Below, piece after piece: positions 1-8,965 of a DNA stretch of 64,000 bases. This DNA comes from an uncultured Pelagibacteraceae bacterium (GTDB taxonomy: Bacteria; Pseudomonadota; Alphaproteobacteria; Pelagibacterales; Pelagibacteraceae): positions 1 to 64,000 of the forward strand of contig CACKXF010000002.1 in the NCBI GenBank assembly GCA_902604065.1. The letters run 5' to 3'. The position numbers and the translations under genes are program-made. The notes under the pieces were generated by a model. The model searched no databases and was not told where the DNA came from. It was given only the letters and a program-made list of their open reading frames with translations. Every line of letters starts with the position of its first letter. Position 1 is the stretch's first letter.

Positions 1-1
1 A

Positions 2-154
2 GAAGTTGAAAGACTTTGTGACAACGTAATAATGATGAAGAATGGAGTTATAGTAGATAAAGGAACTTGTGACTCGCTCATAAAAAAACATGGCAGAAAT
101 AATTTAGAAGATACTTTTTTAAAATTAGCGAGGAATAAAAATGAACTGGCATAA
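2..154 (+). CDS. ABC transporter ATP-binding protein, C-terminal end (5' truncated by window)
   Basis: This is the last 50 codons of an open frame that enters from the window edge and stops at TAA 152-154. The ORF track misses it because no start is present. The residues read like the end of an ABC ATPase after the H-loop: a stretch of the type DNVIMMKNGVIVDKG followed by a short helical tail. Its 3' end overlaps the start of the ABC-2 permease gene by 14 bp, the usual arrangement for a translationally coupled ATPase/permease pair. Walker A, signature and Walker B lie outside the window, so the family call rests on the tail and the context. Substrate is unknown; the glycan-related neighbours suggest export of a polysaccharide or lipid-linked product. 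Confidence 0.7.
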   Translation, partial: EVERLCDNVIMMKNGVIVDKGTCDSLIKKHGRNNLEDTFLKLARNKNELA

Positions 155-932
155 AGTTTACGGCCTTAGCCTAAGACATTTTTACTTAATTAGAAGTTCA
201 TTTCCAAGAATTTTAGATCTTATTTACTGGCCAAGTATTCAAATTTTTCTTTGGGGTTTTATATCTAAATTTTTTACTTTAAGTTCTTCATATTATAATA
301 ATACGATTGGAGTAATTTTATCTGCAGCTATCTTGTACGATTTTCTTTTTCGATCTAGTATTAGCTATAATATGATGTTTTTAGAAGAAATTTGGAGTAG
401 AAATTTTACTAATCTTTTTATATCTCCAATAAAAATCAAGGAAATAATTGCAGCTTTAACTTTAACTGCAATTGTGCGTACATTGATTGGAATGGTGCCA
501 GCTGCACTGCTTGCTATACCTTTGTTTGGAGTATCGATTTTCAAAATTGGGTTACCTTTAATTTCTTTGCTACTGAGTTTGTATATATTTGGTATCACTT
601 TAGGCTTACTAGTAACATCTGGATTAATAAGGTTTGGTCCATCATTTGAAAATATTGCCTGGGCAAGTCTTTTTTTCTTAGCTCCGTTAGGGTGCATATA
701 TTATCCAATCGAAATTTTACCAGACTGGCTTCAAATAATTGCAAAAATATTGCCTTTAGTGCATATATTTGAAGAGATGAGAAACATTTTAATTAACGAC
801 ATTATAAGTTATACTAGGATTTTAATATCAATAAGCATATCTTTTTTTTATTTTTTATTTGGGGTTTTTGTTTTTTATATCTCTTATAACGGAGCAAAAA
901 ATAGAGGCACATTGATTAATATTGGAGAGTAG
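141..932 (+). CDS. ABC-2 type transporter permease
   Basis: A 263-residue very hydrophobic protein with about six membrane spans, an N-terminal amphipathic stretch, and the general look of ABC-2 permeases (polysaccharide, drug or NodJ-type exporters). It would form the membrane channel for the ATPase whose 3' end overlaps it by 14 bp. The motif region around EEIWSRNFTNLFISP resembles the short cytoplasmic loop seen after the second span in ABC-2 permeases that contacts the ATPase. The stop (930-932) overlaps or abuts the start region of the next gene. Cargo cannot be read from the sequence; the following oxygenase and GT17 genes suggest a surface-glycan product. Family call is fairly sure, substrate unknown. 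Confidence 0.8.
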   Translation: MNWHKVYGLSLRHFYLIRSSFPRILDLIYWPSIQIFLWGFISKFFTLSSSYYNNTIGVILSAAILYDFLFRSSISYNMMFLEEIWSRNFTNLFISPIKIKEIIAALTLTAIVRTLIGMVPAALLAIPLFGVSIFKIGLPLISLLLSLYIFGITLGLLVTSGLIRFGPSFENIAWASLFFLAPLGCIYYPIEILPDWLQIIAKILPLVHIFEEMRNILINDIISYTRILISISISFFYFLFGVFVFYISYNGAKNRGTLINIGE

Positions 933-933
933 A

Positions 934-1641
934 ATGCATAAAAAAATTGAAGATATTAAAAAAAATGAAGGATCACCCAAAGTTATAAAAAATCTTTTTA
1001 ATAAAAAAGAGATAAATAAATTTTTAGATCTCTACAATTTACTTCCTACAACAGTTCATAATAAAAAACAAAATGTTATTAAAAAAAGATGGTTAATCGA
1101 TTATGGCAAAGAATTAGAGGAATTATTTTATGAAAAAGTAAAAAATGAAATCGGTGATTTTAAATATGATAATTTAAAGACTGATGAAGGTGAAATTATT
1201 TATGGTTTGTTTCAGGAAAGTTATAATCCTATTGGGTTGCATATAGATGGTGGCTTTAATTTAGATGATTTAATTTACAAACAAACTTTAATTCCTCTCA
1301 CTCCAGTAGGAAGTACTGTTATTTTTAAAAATAGGTTTTATGGAGAATCAACAAATTTTACAATCGATAGTGATGAATTATCAGTTAGAAAATTGAATTA
1401 TGGTCAAAATAAAAGGTCAAATAAACATATAGGTATGTTTGGAGATAAACCTTTTAGCTCAGATGATCATAAGAAATATTTAGGTCATGAAAAGCTTGAT
1501 AATCTTTTAGGTTTAGAAATAGATTTGGTTTATGAATGGGAACTGGGCTCTATGTTAATATTTGACAGGACTAATCTCCACTGCTCTTCTTCTAAAATAG
1601 ATGGAAAAAAGATTGGTTTAACAACTTTTACAAAAAAATAA
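934..1641 (+). CDS. 2OG-Fe(II) dioxygenase-like protein
   Basis: The ORF track starts at TTG 922, but ATG 934 lies 6 nt after a GGAG Shine-Dalgarno and just past the permease stop, so I choose 934 (235 aa). The protein shows the facial triad layout of 2-oxoglutarate/Fe(II) oxygenases: GLHIDGG (His about 103, Asp about 105) and a distal NLHCSS (His about 216), followed about 10 residues later by a basic residue in GKKIG that could bind 2-oxoglutarate. A beta-rich core lies between them. Such enzymes hydroxylate small molecules, sugars or peptides; the substrate here is unknown. It sits between an ABC-2 exporter and a glycosyltransferase, so modification of an exported glycan is a reasonable inference only. 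Confidence 0.6.
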   Translation: MHKKIEDIKKNEGSPKVIKNLFNKKEINKFLDLYNLLPTTVHNKKQNVIKKRWLIDYGKELEELFYEKVKNEIGDFKYDNLKTDEGEIIYGLFQESYNPIGLHIDGGFNLDDLIYKQTLIPLTPVGSTVIFKNRFYGESTNFTIDSDELSVRKLNYGQNKRSNKHIGMFGDKPFSSDDHKKYLGHEKLDNLLGLEIDLVYEWELGSMLIFDRTNLHCSSSKIDGKKIGLTTFTKK

Positions 1642-1644
1642 ATT

Positions 1645-2451
1645 ATGGCAATATATGATTGCTTTCAGTATTTTAATGAAGAACATATAGTTGATTTAAG
1701 GTTTAATATTTTAGATCAATCTATTGATTACTTTGTTGTTGTTGAGTCTACAGTAAACCATCAGGGCCAACCAAAAAAATTACAATTTGATATAAATAAA
1801 TATCCTAAATTTAAAGATAAAATAAAATATATTATTGTAGATGATACACCAGAAAACATTAAGAAGCCTCATAAAGGAGGTGAGTCTTTAGTAGAGCAGC
1901 ATCAAAGAAATTCTCTTATGAGAGTTTTGAGTAAAGCGCAAGACGAAGATATTATAATTTTGTCTGATGTTGATGAAATTCCAGATCTAAAAAAATTAAA
2001 ATTATTTGATAAAAAAAAATTAGCTGTCTTTTCTCAAAAAATGTTTATGTATAAACTTAATCTTTTAAATTTGGATGAAAGTGGATGGCATGGATCAAAA
2101 ATATGTTTAAAGAAAAATTTAAAATCTCCTCAATGGTTGAGAGATTTAAAATTCAAAAAATATCCCTTTTGGAGAATTGATAAACCGCAAAATATACAAA
2201 TAATACCTGATGGAGGTTGGCATTTTGCCTATTTACAGAGTCCAGAAAATATTTCAAAAAAAATAAAATCTTTTGCTCATGGAGAATTTAATAAAGATCA
2301 TTTAGTTGATGAAAAAAAAATAGCCTCCAAAATTGAAAAAGGTGAAGATGTTTTTGAGCGTGGATACAATATAAAAAAGATAGAGATAGATGAAACATTT
2401 CCACAATTTATTCAACTAAACAAAAAAGCTTTAAAAGATTGGATTGTTTAG
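1645..2451 (+). CDS. Glycosyltransferase family 17-like protein
   Basis: A 268-residue soluble protein with the hallmarks of GT17 (the family of eukaryotic beta-1,4-N-acetylglucosaminyltransferase III and many bacterial homologues). The N-terminus reads as IYDCFQYFNEE, then VVVESTVNHQG, then the acidic motif LSDVDEIPD at about residue 110 that should bind the metal and nucleotide sugar, and later a GGWHFAYL motif typical of the family. It follows the oxygenase gene by 3 bp, so the two are probably co-transcribed. The stop codon lies 2 bp from the 3' CCA of tRNA-Arg on the opposite strand. Donor and acceptor are unknown; a surface-glycan role is inferred from the linked exporter. Confidence 0.8.
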   Translation: MAIYDCFQYFNEEHIVDLRFNILDQSIDYFVVVESTVNHQGQPKKLQFDINKYPKFKDKIKYIIVDDTPENIKKPHKGGESLVEQHQRNSLMRVLSKAQDEDIIILSDVDEIPDLKKLKLFDKKKLAVFSQKMFMYKLNLLNLDESGWHGSKICLKKNLKSPQWLRDLKFKKYPFWRIDKPQNIQIIPDGGWHFAYLQSPENISKKIKSFAHGEFNKDHLVDEKKIASKIEKGEDVFERGYNIKKIEIDETFPQFIQLNKKALKDWIV

Positions 2452-2453
2452 TT

Positions 2454-2530
2454 TGGTGCGCCCGGAAGGATTTGAACCCTCAACCTTCTGATCCGAAGTC
2501 AGACGCTCTATCCAGTTGAGCTACGAACGC
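2454..2530 (-). tRNA. tRNA-Arg (anticodon TCG)
   Basis: The minus strand folds into a complete 77-nt cloverleaf: acceptor GCGTTCG/CGGGCGC with two G-U pairs, D-arm GCTC/GAGC, anticodon arm TCTGA-CTTCGGA-TCAGA with anticodon TCG, T-arm GAGGG-TTCAAAT-CCTTC, discriminator A and encoded CCA. It should decode CGN arginine codons. Its 3' end is 2 bp from the convergent GT17 stop, and its 5' end is only 21 bp from the divergent rluD start, so the promoters of the tRNA and rluD must overlap each other's transcribed regions. The accessory genes on its 3' side make it a candidate island boundary. Confidence 0.97.
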
Positions 2531-2551
2531 ATAAATAGTAATTTAGATCAA

Positions 2552-3535
2552 ATGAAAAATAAAACAATTAAAATTTCATCCAGTGATTTAGATATTGGGG
2601 AAAGACTTGATGTTTTTTTATCAAAAAAACTTAACGAATTTACTAGATCAAATATTAAAAAAATGATCAATTCAAAAAGGGTTAAGATCAATAATGTTTT
2701 AATAGTTTCTCAATCTAGAAAAATTAAAGCAGGAGATACAGTTAGTTTAACTTTTAAAATTGAAAAAAATGAAAAAATTCAACCTTCAAAAAAGAAGATA
2801 AAAATAATTTATGAAGATCAAGATTTAATTATTGTTAATAAACCACAAGGAATGGTAGTGCACCCTGGTGCTGGAAATAAAAATGATACTTTAGTTAATA
2901 TTTTGCTAGGAAGTTATGGTCAAAAACTTTCAAATATTGGCGATCCGGCCAGACCTGGGATAGTTCATAGAATTGATAAAGATACTAGCGGTTTATTAGT
3001 AATAGCCAAAAATAATTTAGCTCATGCATTTCTTAGCAAACAATTCAGTGACCATTCAATAGAAAGAAAATACACTGCTCTTGTTTGGGGTGTATTAAGA
3101 CCATTGAAAGGAAATATTGAAACCTTCATAACAAGGAGTAAAAAAAATAGACAATTAATGACAACAGATGACCATAGAGGAAAGAAAGCAATTACAAACT
3201 ATACTACCTTGAAGGTTTATAATAAAAAAAATGTGCCTAAAATAAGTTTAGTTGAATTTGAATTAAAAACAGGGAGAACTCATCAAATTAGAGTGCACAT
3301 GATTTTTAAAGGAACAAGCATATTGGGTGATAAAAAATATAAAAAAAGAAACAATAGATTTAAAAAAATAGATAAAAAATTTATCGAGATAATGAATTCT
3401 TTCGATGGACAAATTTTACACGCATCATCTTTAGGATTTATTCATCCAAGAAGCACAAAAAAATTAGAATTTAGCACTAAATTTCCTTCAAAATTCAAAA
3501 AAATAGTAGATTTTCTGGATAATTTACAGAATTGA
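2552..3535 (+). CDS. rluD: RluD/RluA-family 23S rRNA pseudouridine synthase
   Basis: The ORF track begins at TTG 2516 inside the tRNA gene; the first ATG outside the tRNA is 2552, which gives 328 aa. An N-terminal S4 RNA-binding domain (about residues 10-70, with GERLDVFLSKKL and RVKINN) precedes the catalytic domain. The catalytic motif HRIDKDTSGLL carries the conserved Asp, and the C-terminal TGRTHQIRVHM motif is typical of RluA-type enzymes. RluD makes pseudouridines in helix 69 of 23S rRNA. Specificity among RluA/RluC/RluD homologues cannot be settled from sequence alone, but S4 plus this length favours RluD. It is followed 31 bp later by rpoH, the order seen in many alphaproteobacteria. 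Confidence 0.88.
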   Translation: MKNKTIKISSSDLDIGERLDVFLSKKLNEFTRSNIKKMINSKRVKINNVLIVSQSRKIKAGDTVSLTFKIEKNEKIQPSKKKIKIIYEDQDLIIVNKPQGMVVHPGAGNKNDTLVNILLGSYGQKLSNIGDPARPGIVHRIDKDTSGLLVIAKNNLAHAFLSKQFSDHSIERKYTALVWGVLRPLKGNIETFITRSKKNRQLMTTDDHRGKKAITNYTTLKVYNKKNVPKISLVEFELKTGRTHQIRVHMIFKGTSILGDKKYKKRNNRFKKIDKKFIEIMNSFDGQILHASSLGFIHPRSTKKLEFSTKFPSKFKKIVDFLDNLQN

Positions 3536-3559
3536 AAAAAATCTATTAACATATAAATA
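3532..3559 (+). promoter_or_regulatory. Candidate promoter before rpoH
   Basis: TTGAAA at 3532-3537 and TAAATA at 3554-3559 are spaced by 16 bp. The -10-like box ends 7 bp before the rpoH ATG, so transcription from it would begin at or next to the start codon. In such AT-rich DNA a chance match is likely; only the favourable spacing supports it. Confidence 0.25.
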
Positions 3560-3566
3560 TTTACAT

Positions 3567-4463
3567 ATGAAAAAAAATAAAGAAATAACGAATTTACCAA
3601 CTCCTACATCAGGTGGCTTATCTTTATATCTTGCTCAAATCAAAAAGTTTCCAATGCTTGATGCAGAAGAAGAATATATGTTAGCTAAAAACTGGAAAGA
3701 TAGAGGTAATTTAAAGGCTGCCCATAAATTAGTCACTAGCCATTTAAGACTAGTAGCAAAAATAGCAATGGGATACAGAGGTTATGGTTTACCCGTAAAT
3801 GAATTGATATCTGAGGGAAATATCGGTTTAATGCAAGCAGTCAAAAAGTTTGATCCAGATAAAGGATTTAGATTAGCTACTTATGCAATGTGGTGGATTA
3901 AAGCCGCCATTCAAGAGTATGTTCTAAGGTCATGGAGTCTTGTAAAAATGGGTACTACGACTGCTCAGAAAAAACTTTTTTTTAATTTAAAAAAGATAAA
4001 AAATCAAATTGCTCCAGGACAAGAGGGAGATTTAAGGGACAATCAGGTCAAAGAAATATCTAAAAGATTAGATGTGGACTCTAATGAAGTAATAAATATG
4101 AATAGAAGAATGATGGGGCAAGAAAAATCATTAAATAGTCCTATCAAAGATGGAGAGAATGATGAGTGGCAAGATTGGCTGGTAGACGAAAACCTAGATC
4201 AAGAATTAGTTTTATCTCAACAACAAGAATACGAAGATAGAAAAGAACTGTTAACCAATTCTATGAATATTTTAAATGACAGAGAAAAAGAAATTATTAA
4301 AGCTAGAAGATTAAGTGAAAAACCAAAAACTTTAGATGAGTTAAGTATTAAATTTAGAATTAGTAGAGAGCGAGTAAGGCAAATTGAAACGAAAGCATTT
4401 GAAAAACTTCAAAAATCAATGATAAATTCAAGTAAATCTAAAAATTTACTTCCCAAAAATTAG
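3567..4463 (+). CDS. rpoH: RNA polymerase sigma-32 factor (heat shock)
   Basis: A 298-residue sigma-70-family protein of the RpoH group. Region 2 is clear (DPDKGFRLATYAMWWIKAAIQEY). It is followed by the RpoH-box-like segment AQKKLFFNLKK that distinguishes sigma-32 from housekeeping sigma factors, and a C-terminal region 4 helix-turn-helix (LSIKFRISRERVRQIETKA) recognises -35 elements. Region 1.1 is absent, as expected for RpoH. It directs RNA polymerase to chaperone and protease genes, probably including ftsH in this same window. The gene converges on purA with only 6 bp between stops and no visible terminator hairpin. No obvious Shine-Dalgarno precedes the ATG. Confidence 0.95.
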   Translation: MKKNKEITNLPTPTSGGLSLYLAQIKKFPMLDAEEEYMLAKNWKDRGNLKAAHKLVTSHLRLVAKIAMGYRGYGLPVNELISEGNIGLMQAVKKFDPDKGFRLATYAMWWIKAAIQEYVLRSWSLVKMGTTTAQKKLFFNLKKIKNQIAPGQEGDLRDNQVKEISKRLDVDSNEVINMNRRMMGQEKSLNSPIKDGENDEWQDWLVDENLDQELVLSQQQEYEDRKELLTNSMNILNDREKEIIKARRLSEKPKTLDELSIKFRISRERVRQIETKAFEKLQKSMINSSKSKNLLPKN

Positions 4464-4469
4464 CAAACA

Positions 4470-5756
4470 TCAAAAAGGATTTTCAATTAAAATTGTGTCT
4501 TTACGTTCCGGACTAGTAGAAATACTAGCTACTTTAGTTTCTATAAATTTTTCCAAACCTTTAATGTAATTTTGGGCATTTTTAGGTAATTTTTTAAATT
4601 TTTTGATGCCTTTAGTAGAGACTTGCCAGCCTTTAAAAGTTTTATAAATCGGTTTAACTTTCAATTGATCCTCTACCGCGGCTGGAAGATAGTCTATTTT
4701 CTTACCTTTTAACTTATACCCTATACACATTTTAATTTCATTTAACTCATCAAGAACATCTAATTTGGTAAGGGCAATACCGCTAATACCAGAAATCTTA
4801 ATTGTTTGTCTTACTAAAACTCCATCAAACCATCCACATCTTCTTTTTCTACTGGTAACAGTTCCAAATTCTTTACCTCTTGTTCCAAGAATTTCACCAA
4901 TATCATTTTTTAATTCAGTTGGAAAAGGCCCTTCGCCTACTCTAGTTGTATAAGCCTTTGTAATTCCTAAAACATAGTTAATTGTGTCTACACCACATCC
5001 TGTTCCAGTGGCTGCAGTAGAGGCTACAGTATTAGAAGATGTTACAAATGGATATGTTCCATGATCAACATCTAAAAGAATACCTTGAGCACCCTCAAAT
5101 AATATTTTTTTGCCTTTTTGTTTAAATTCATCAATCTTTTTCCAAACTGGTTGTGAAAATTTTAATATTTTTGGTGCTATTTTTAATAATTCTTTTTTCA
5201 ATTTATCTTTCTTAAAAGTTTTTTTTCCCAATCCTTTTCTAATAGCATTATGATGAATTAAAACTGTTTCTAATCTATGATCTAAATTACGTTCAGAAAT
5301 TAAATCCATTACTCTAATTGATCTTCTTCCAATTTTATCTTCATAAGCTGGTCCTATACCTCTTCTAGTGGTCCCAATTTTCGCCTTTCCTGCTGCATCT
5401 TCTCTTATTTCATCCATTTCTTTATGAAAAGGAAGAATGAGATTTGCAGACTCCGAGATAATTAAATTTTTTTTACTTACATTTACACCCTTAGATTTAA
5501 TCTCCTTAATTTCATCAAGTAATGCCCAAGGATCTATTACAACGCCATTACCTATTACTGAAATTTTATTTTTTCTAACTATTCCTGATGGTAACAACCT
5601 AAGTTTATAAGTTATTCCATCAATAACTAAAGTATGACCTGCATTATGACCGCCTTGAAAACGAACAACTACATCAGCTTCACTTGATAGCCAATCAACA
5701 ATCTTTCCTTTTCCTTCATCTCCCCATTGAGATCCCACTACTACTACATTTTTCAT
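4470..5756 (-). CDS. purA: Adenylosuccinate synthetase
   Basis: A 428-residue enzyme joining IMP and aspartate with GTP to make adenylosuccinate, the first committed step to AMP. The N-terminus has the signature [16 protein letters not shown] with the catalytic Asp, then [11 protein letters not shown] with the catalytic His. [14 protein letters not shown] (IMP-binding loop), [22 protein letters not shown] and a C-terminal TKLDVLD-type guanine specificity motif follow in order. Length matches the family. The start overlaps the thiD stop by one base, so it is the last gene of the thiD-purA end of the minus-strand run. Confidence 0.97.
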   Translation of the reverse strand: MKNVVVVGSQWGDEGKGKIVDWLSSEADVVVRFQGGHNAGHTLVIDGITYKLRLLPSGIVRKNKISVIGNGVVIDPWALLDEIKEIKSKGVNVSKKNLIISESANLILPFHKEMDEIREDAAGKAKIGTTRRGIGPAYEDKIGRRSIRVMDLISERNLDHRLETVLIHHNAIRKGLGKKTFKKDKLKKELLKIAPKILKFSQPVWKKIDEFKQKGKKILFEGAQGILLDVDHGTYPFVTSSNTVASTAATGTGCGVDTINYVLGITKAYTTRVGEGPFPTELKNDIGEILGTRGKEFGTVTSRKRRCGWFDGVLVRQTIKISGISGIALTKLDVLDELNEIKMCIGYKLKGKKIDYLPAAVEDQLKVKPIYKTFKGWQVSTKGIKKFKKLPKNAQNYIKGLEKFIETKVASISTSPERKDTILIENPF

Positions 5757-6568
5757 TACTTATATTTCCTGTTTATTTTAATAGAGCTTAGGTGATTAAT
5801 TGGTCCATGACCTTTTCCATATTTAAGATTAGTTTTTATAGAATGATTAACATATTTAATTCCAAGATCACAGGATTTAATTAAGTTTTTTCCACACGCA
5901 AAAAAAGTTGTTATGGCGCTAGATAAAGTACAGCCTGTGCCATGTGTATTGTTAGTTCTAATCTTTTTGTTTTTAAAAACTCTCATTTTTTGTTTGTTTA
6001 AAAAAACATCATTGATAAATTTTGATTTACTGTGACCGCCTTTAATTAATACATTTTTTACTCCTAAATTTAAAAGAATATTTGCAGCATTAATAGTATC
6101 TTCTAAACTTTTAATTTTTATTCCAGCTAAAACTTCAGCTTCAGGAATATTAGGAGTTATCATATAAACATTTTTTATTAATTTTTCTCTTAAAGTTTTA
6201 ATTGCTTTTTTATCAATAAGTTGAAATCCTCCTTTGGCAACCATGACTGGGTCTAAAATAATTTTTTTTACCTTTATTTTTTTAAGAGCACGAATTACTG
6301 CAAAAATTACCTCTGAAGAATTTAGCATACCAATCTTTACCGCATCCGGATTTATATCTTTTGATGTAAATAAAATTTGTTTTTCTACTTCTTTTGGATT
6401 TATAGACACAACAGAACTAACTCCAGTGGTGTTTTGAGATGTAACTGCAGTAATAGCGGTCATTGCATATCCGCCTAACGCTGTTACGGTTTTGATATCT
6501 GCTTGAATACCTGCGCCACCAGAAGAGTCCGAGCCAGCAATTATTAGGATTTTAGAAGTAGGTTTCAA
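5756..6568 (-). CDS. thiD: Hydroxymethylpyrimidine/phosphomethylpyrimidine kinase
   Basis: A 270-residue ribokinase-fold kinase that phosphorylates HMP and HMP-P in thiamine pyrimidine synthesis or salvage. It shows the N-terminal [17 protein letters not shown] motif, DPVMVAKGG in the middle, and the C-terminal anion-hole motif [12 protein letters not shown] with the catalytic Cys/Gly region. SAR11 cells need an HMP precursor, for which ThiD is the expected entry kinase; this is general knowledge of the group. It lies 1 bp after glmM and touches purA, so translation is likely coupled. No TPP riboswitch-like element is visible, since there is no intergenic space. Confidence 0.95.
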   Translation of the reverse strand: MKPTSKILIIAGSDSSGGAGIQADIKTVTALGGYAMTAITAVTSQNTTGVSSVVSINPKEVEKQILFTSKDINPDAVKIGMLNSSEVIFAVIRALKKIKVKKIILDPVMVAKGGFQLIDKKAIKTLREKLIKNVYMITPNIPEAEVLAGIKIKSLEDTINAANILLNLGVKNVLIKGGHSKSKFINDVFLNKQKMRVFKNKKIRTNNTHGTGCTLSSAITTFFACGKNLIKSCDLGIKYVNHSIKTNLKYGKGHGPINHLSSIKINRKYK

Positions 6569-6569
6569 A

Positions 6570-7901
6570 TTATTTTATAGATTGCTTAATTATTTTTATA
6601 CATTTTTTTATTAAATCGCTGTCATATGACTCTGCCATAATCCTAATTTTAGGTTCTGTTCCAGATTTTCTAACAAGAATTCTTCCTTTTCGTGCTATTA
6701 TATAATTCGCTCTTTTAATTGCTTTTTTACATTTTAACGAATTTATAATATTTTTATCTTTAACACTTACATTTTCCAAAATTTGGGGTAATGGTTTGAA
6801 AACATTTAATAATTGACTAGCTTTTTTTCCTTTTCTCAAAGAAAACAGAACTTCCAGCGCTACTAGTAAACCATCGCCGGTAGTAGCAAATTTACCCAAA
6901 ATAATATGACCAGATTGTTCTCCTCCTAAATTAAAATTCAATTTTTTCATTTTTTCTTTTACGTATCTGTCTCCAACCTTAGATCTAAAAAACTTAATAT
7001 TTTTATTTTTCAAAAATCTCTCTAGACCATAATTAGACATTAAAGTTCCTATAACCCCACCTTTTAATATTCTTTTAATTTTCCATCTTTGGGCAAGCAT
7101 GGCTATGATTTGATCTCCATTTATAATTTTACCTTTTTCATCACACATTATTATTCTATCAGCATCGCCGTCAAAGGATATGCCAACATTAGCTTTAAAT
7201 CTTTTAACTGCTGATTTTATTTTAGAAGTGTAGGTAGAGCCGCATTTTTCGTTGATATTCAAGCCGTTAGGTTTAATGCCTATAGAAACTACCTTAGCCC
7301 CAAGTTCACTCAAAAGCTTTGGTGCAGCTTTATAACTAGCTCCATTAGCGCAGTCTAAAACTATCTTGGTGCCTTTAAGATTAAAATTTTTTGGAAAATT
7401 ATTTTTTAATATTTTAATGTAACGATCATTTCCGTCTTCTAATCTTTTTACCCGACCTAGTAATTTGGGATTTGTTAGCTGTTTTGTATTTTTAGTATCT
7501 ATTAATTTTTCTATTTTTTTTTCTATTTTATCTGAAAGTTTCATACCATCTGGTCCAAATAGTTTTAAACCGTTATCATAATAAGGATTATGTGAAGCTG
7601 TTATCATTATACCCATATTTGCCTTCATGGATTTAGTCAGCATAGCAAGTCCGTTAGTTGGTAATGGTCCCAAAGTAAAAACATGCATCCCTCCTGACAC
7701 CAAGCCAGATACGAGTGCTGGTTCTAACGTATATCCTGAAAGTCTTGTGTCCTTTGCAATAATTGCGACTTGTTTAGATTTTTTTTGATTTTTAAAATAC
7801 GTGCCAGAAGCTAAACCAAATTTAAAAAATTTCTCTCCGGTTATGTTTCCTTTATTAACTGTTCCTCTTATACCGTCAGTACCAAAATATTTATTTTTCA
7901 T
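6570..7901 (-). CDS. glmM: Phosphoglucosamine mutase
   Basis: A 443-residue alpha-D-phosphohexomutase converting glucosamine-6-P to glucosamine-1-P for UDP-GlcNAc, peptidoglycan and LPS synthesis. Motifs in order are FGTDGIRG at the N-terminus, the phosphoserine loop TASHNPYYDNG at about residue 100, the metal-binding DGDADR loop at about 240, the sugar loop GGEQSGH at about 325, and the phosphate-binding RKSGTEPKIRI near the C-terminus. GEQSGH favours GlmM over phosphomannomutase. The start overlaps the folP stop by 4 bp. The ftsH-folP-glmM order is conserved in many bacteria. The glycan island in this window is a heavy user of its product. Confidence 0.96.
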   Translation of the reverse strand: MKNKYFGTDGIRGTVNKGNITGEKFFKFGLASGTYFKNQKKSKQVAIIAKDTRLSGYTLEPALVSGLVSGGMHVFTLGPLPTNGLAMLTKSMKANMGIMITASHNPYYDNGLKLFGPDGMKLSDKIEKKIEKLIDTKNTKQLTNPKLLGRVKRLEDGNDRYIKILKNNFPKNFNLKGTKIVLDCANGASYKAAPKLLSELGAKVVSIGIKPNGLNINEKCGSTYTSKIKSAVKRFKANVGISFDGDADRIIMCDEKGKIINGDQIIAMLAQRWKIKRILKGGVIGTLMSNYGLERFLKNKNIKFFRSKVGDRYVKEKMKKLNFNLGGEQSGHIILGKFATTGDGLLVALEVLFSLRKGKKASQLLNVFKPLPQILENVSVKDKNIINSLKCKKAIKRANYIIARKGRILVRKSGTEPKIRIMAESYDSDLIKKCIKIIKQSIK

Positions 7902-8962
7902 TGATCTAATAATATTTTTTTATAAACTAATATTCCTTGTTTTACTTCATTAACATTGTGCACTCTAAAAATATTTACACCTTGAGATAATAAAAAAAGT
8001 ATTGATGCTAAAGTTCCACCTGTTCTATCTATACTATCATTGTTTCCTGAAATTTGATTAATAAATCTTTTTCTTGAAGTTCCAACCAAAATAGGTAAAC
8101 CTAGACTATGAAACAAAGATATTTTAGAAATTAAAGTCAAGTTATGTTTCAATTTTTTACCAAAACCTATTCCAGGATCTAAAATAATATTTCTATCTTT
8201 AAACCTATTATTAATATTATTTTCAAAAAAGTCATAGATATCCAGTAAAACATTTTTATATTTCGGGTTTTTTTGCATTGTTTTTGGTGTTCCTTGCATA
8301 TGATGAAGAACTTTTGAAATTTTATATTTATAAGTTTTTTTCAGAGAATTCTTATCGTAACTAAAACCCGATACATCATTTATTAGGTCTACTCCACATT
8401 TGATACTTTTAATCATTAGATCAGACTTTCTAGTATCTATTGATAAACAAGTTTTTTTATATTTTATTTTAAATTTTTCCATTACGTGTTTAACTCTTTT
8501 CCATTCAACTTCGGAATTTAAAGTTTTAGATCCCGGTCTTGTAGACTCGCCCCCTACATCAATAATATCTGCACCAAATTTTATCATATTTGAAATATGT
8601 TTGAATGATTTGTTGTTTTTATTAAATTTTCCCCCGTCAGAAAAACTATCTGGTGTTAAATTTAAAATTCCCATTATAGTTGGTTTTGAAAAATCTATAT
8701 TTTTAATAAAATTTTTTCGTTTCGTGATAATTTTTTTTAAATCTTTTTTGATCTTATTTCTTAGAGTTGGCCCTAGTGTTTTAATCTTCTTTAAATTTAT
8801 TATTTTTGATGATACTTTATTATTGTTTCTAGATATAATTTCAATTTCATCGAATGATATATTGCTATTACCACACAAAGGTAGCGCAGATTTTTTTTTT
8901 ATTAGTTTCTTTGCAATTGAACCGTATTTAAAATTACACGCCCTTGTGTAATATTTAATCAT
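7898..8962 (-). CDS. folP: Dihydropteroate synthase
   Basis: A 354-residue TIM-barrel enzyme condensing p-aminobenzoate with hydroxymethyl-dihydropterin pyrophosphate in folate synthesis. The catalytic core starts at about residue 90 with IMGILNLTPDSFSDGGKF, followed by DIIDVGGESTRPGS, SIDTRKS, NDVSGF, DPGIGFGKKLKHN, and GTSRKRFI. An N-terminal extension of about 90 residues precedes the core; this is longer than the E. coli enzyme but similar extensions occur in alphaproteobacterial homologues. It lies 3 bp after ftsH and overlaps glmM by 4 bp. The role of the extension is not clear from sequence. Confidence 0.95.
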   Translation of the reverse strand: MIKYYTRACNFKYGSIAKKLIKKKSALPLCGNSNISFDEIEIISRNNNKVSSKIINLKKIKTLGPTLRNKIKKDLKKIITKRKNFIKNIDFSKPTIMGILNLTPDSFSDGGKFNKNNKSFKHISNMIKFGADIIDVGGESTRPGSKTLNSEVEWKRVKHVMEKFKIKYKKTCLSIDTRKSDLMIKSIKCGVDLINDVSGFSYDKNSLKKTYKYKISKVLHHMQGTPKTMQKNPKYKNVLLDIYDFFENNINNRFKDRNIILDPGIGFGKKLKHNLTLISKISLFHSLGLPILVGTSRKRFINQISGNNDSIDRTGGTLASILFLLSQGVNIFRVHNVNEVKQGILVYKKILLDQ

Positions 8963-8965
8963 TTA

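Noticed and set aside
2516-2551. N-terminal extension of the rluD ORF
   Set aside because: Lies within tRNA-Arg on the other strand and starts at TTG; ATG 2552 is the first start outside the tRNA.
4464-4469. Bidirectional terminator between rpoH and purA
   Set aside because: Only 6 bp between stops and no inverted repeat around them.
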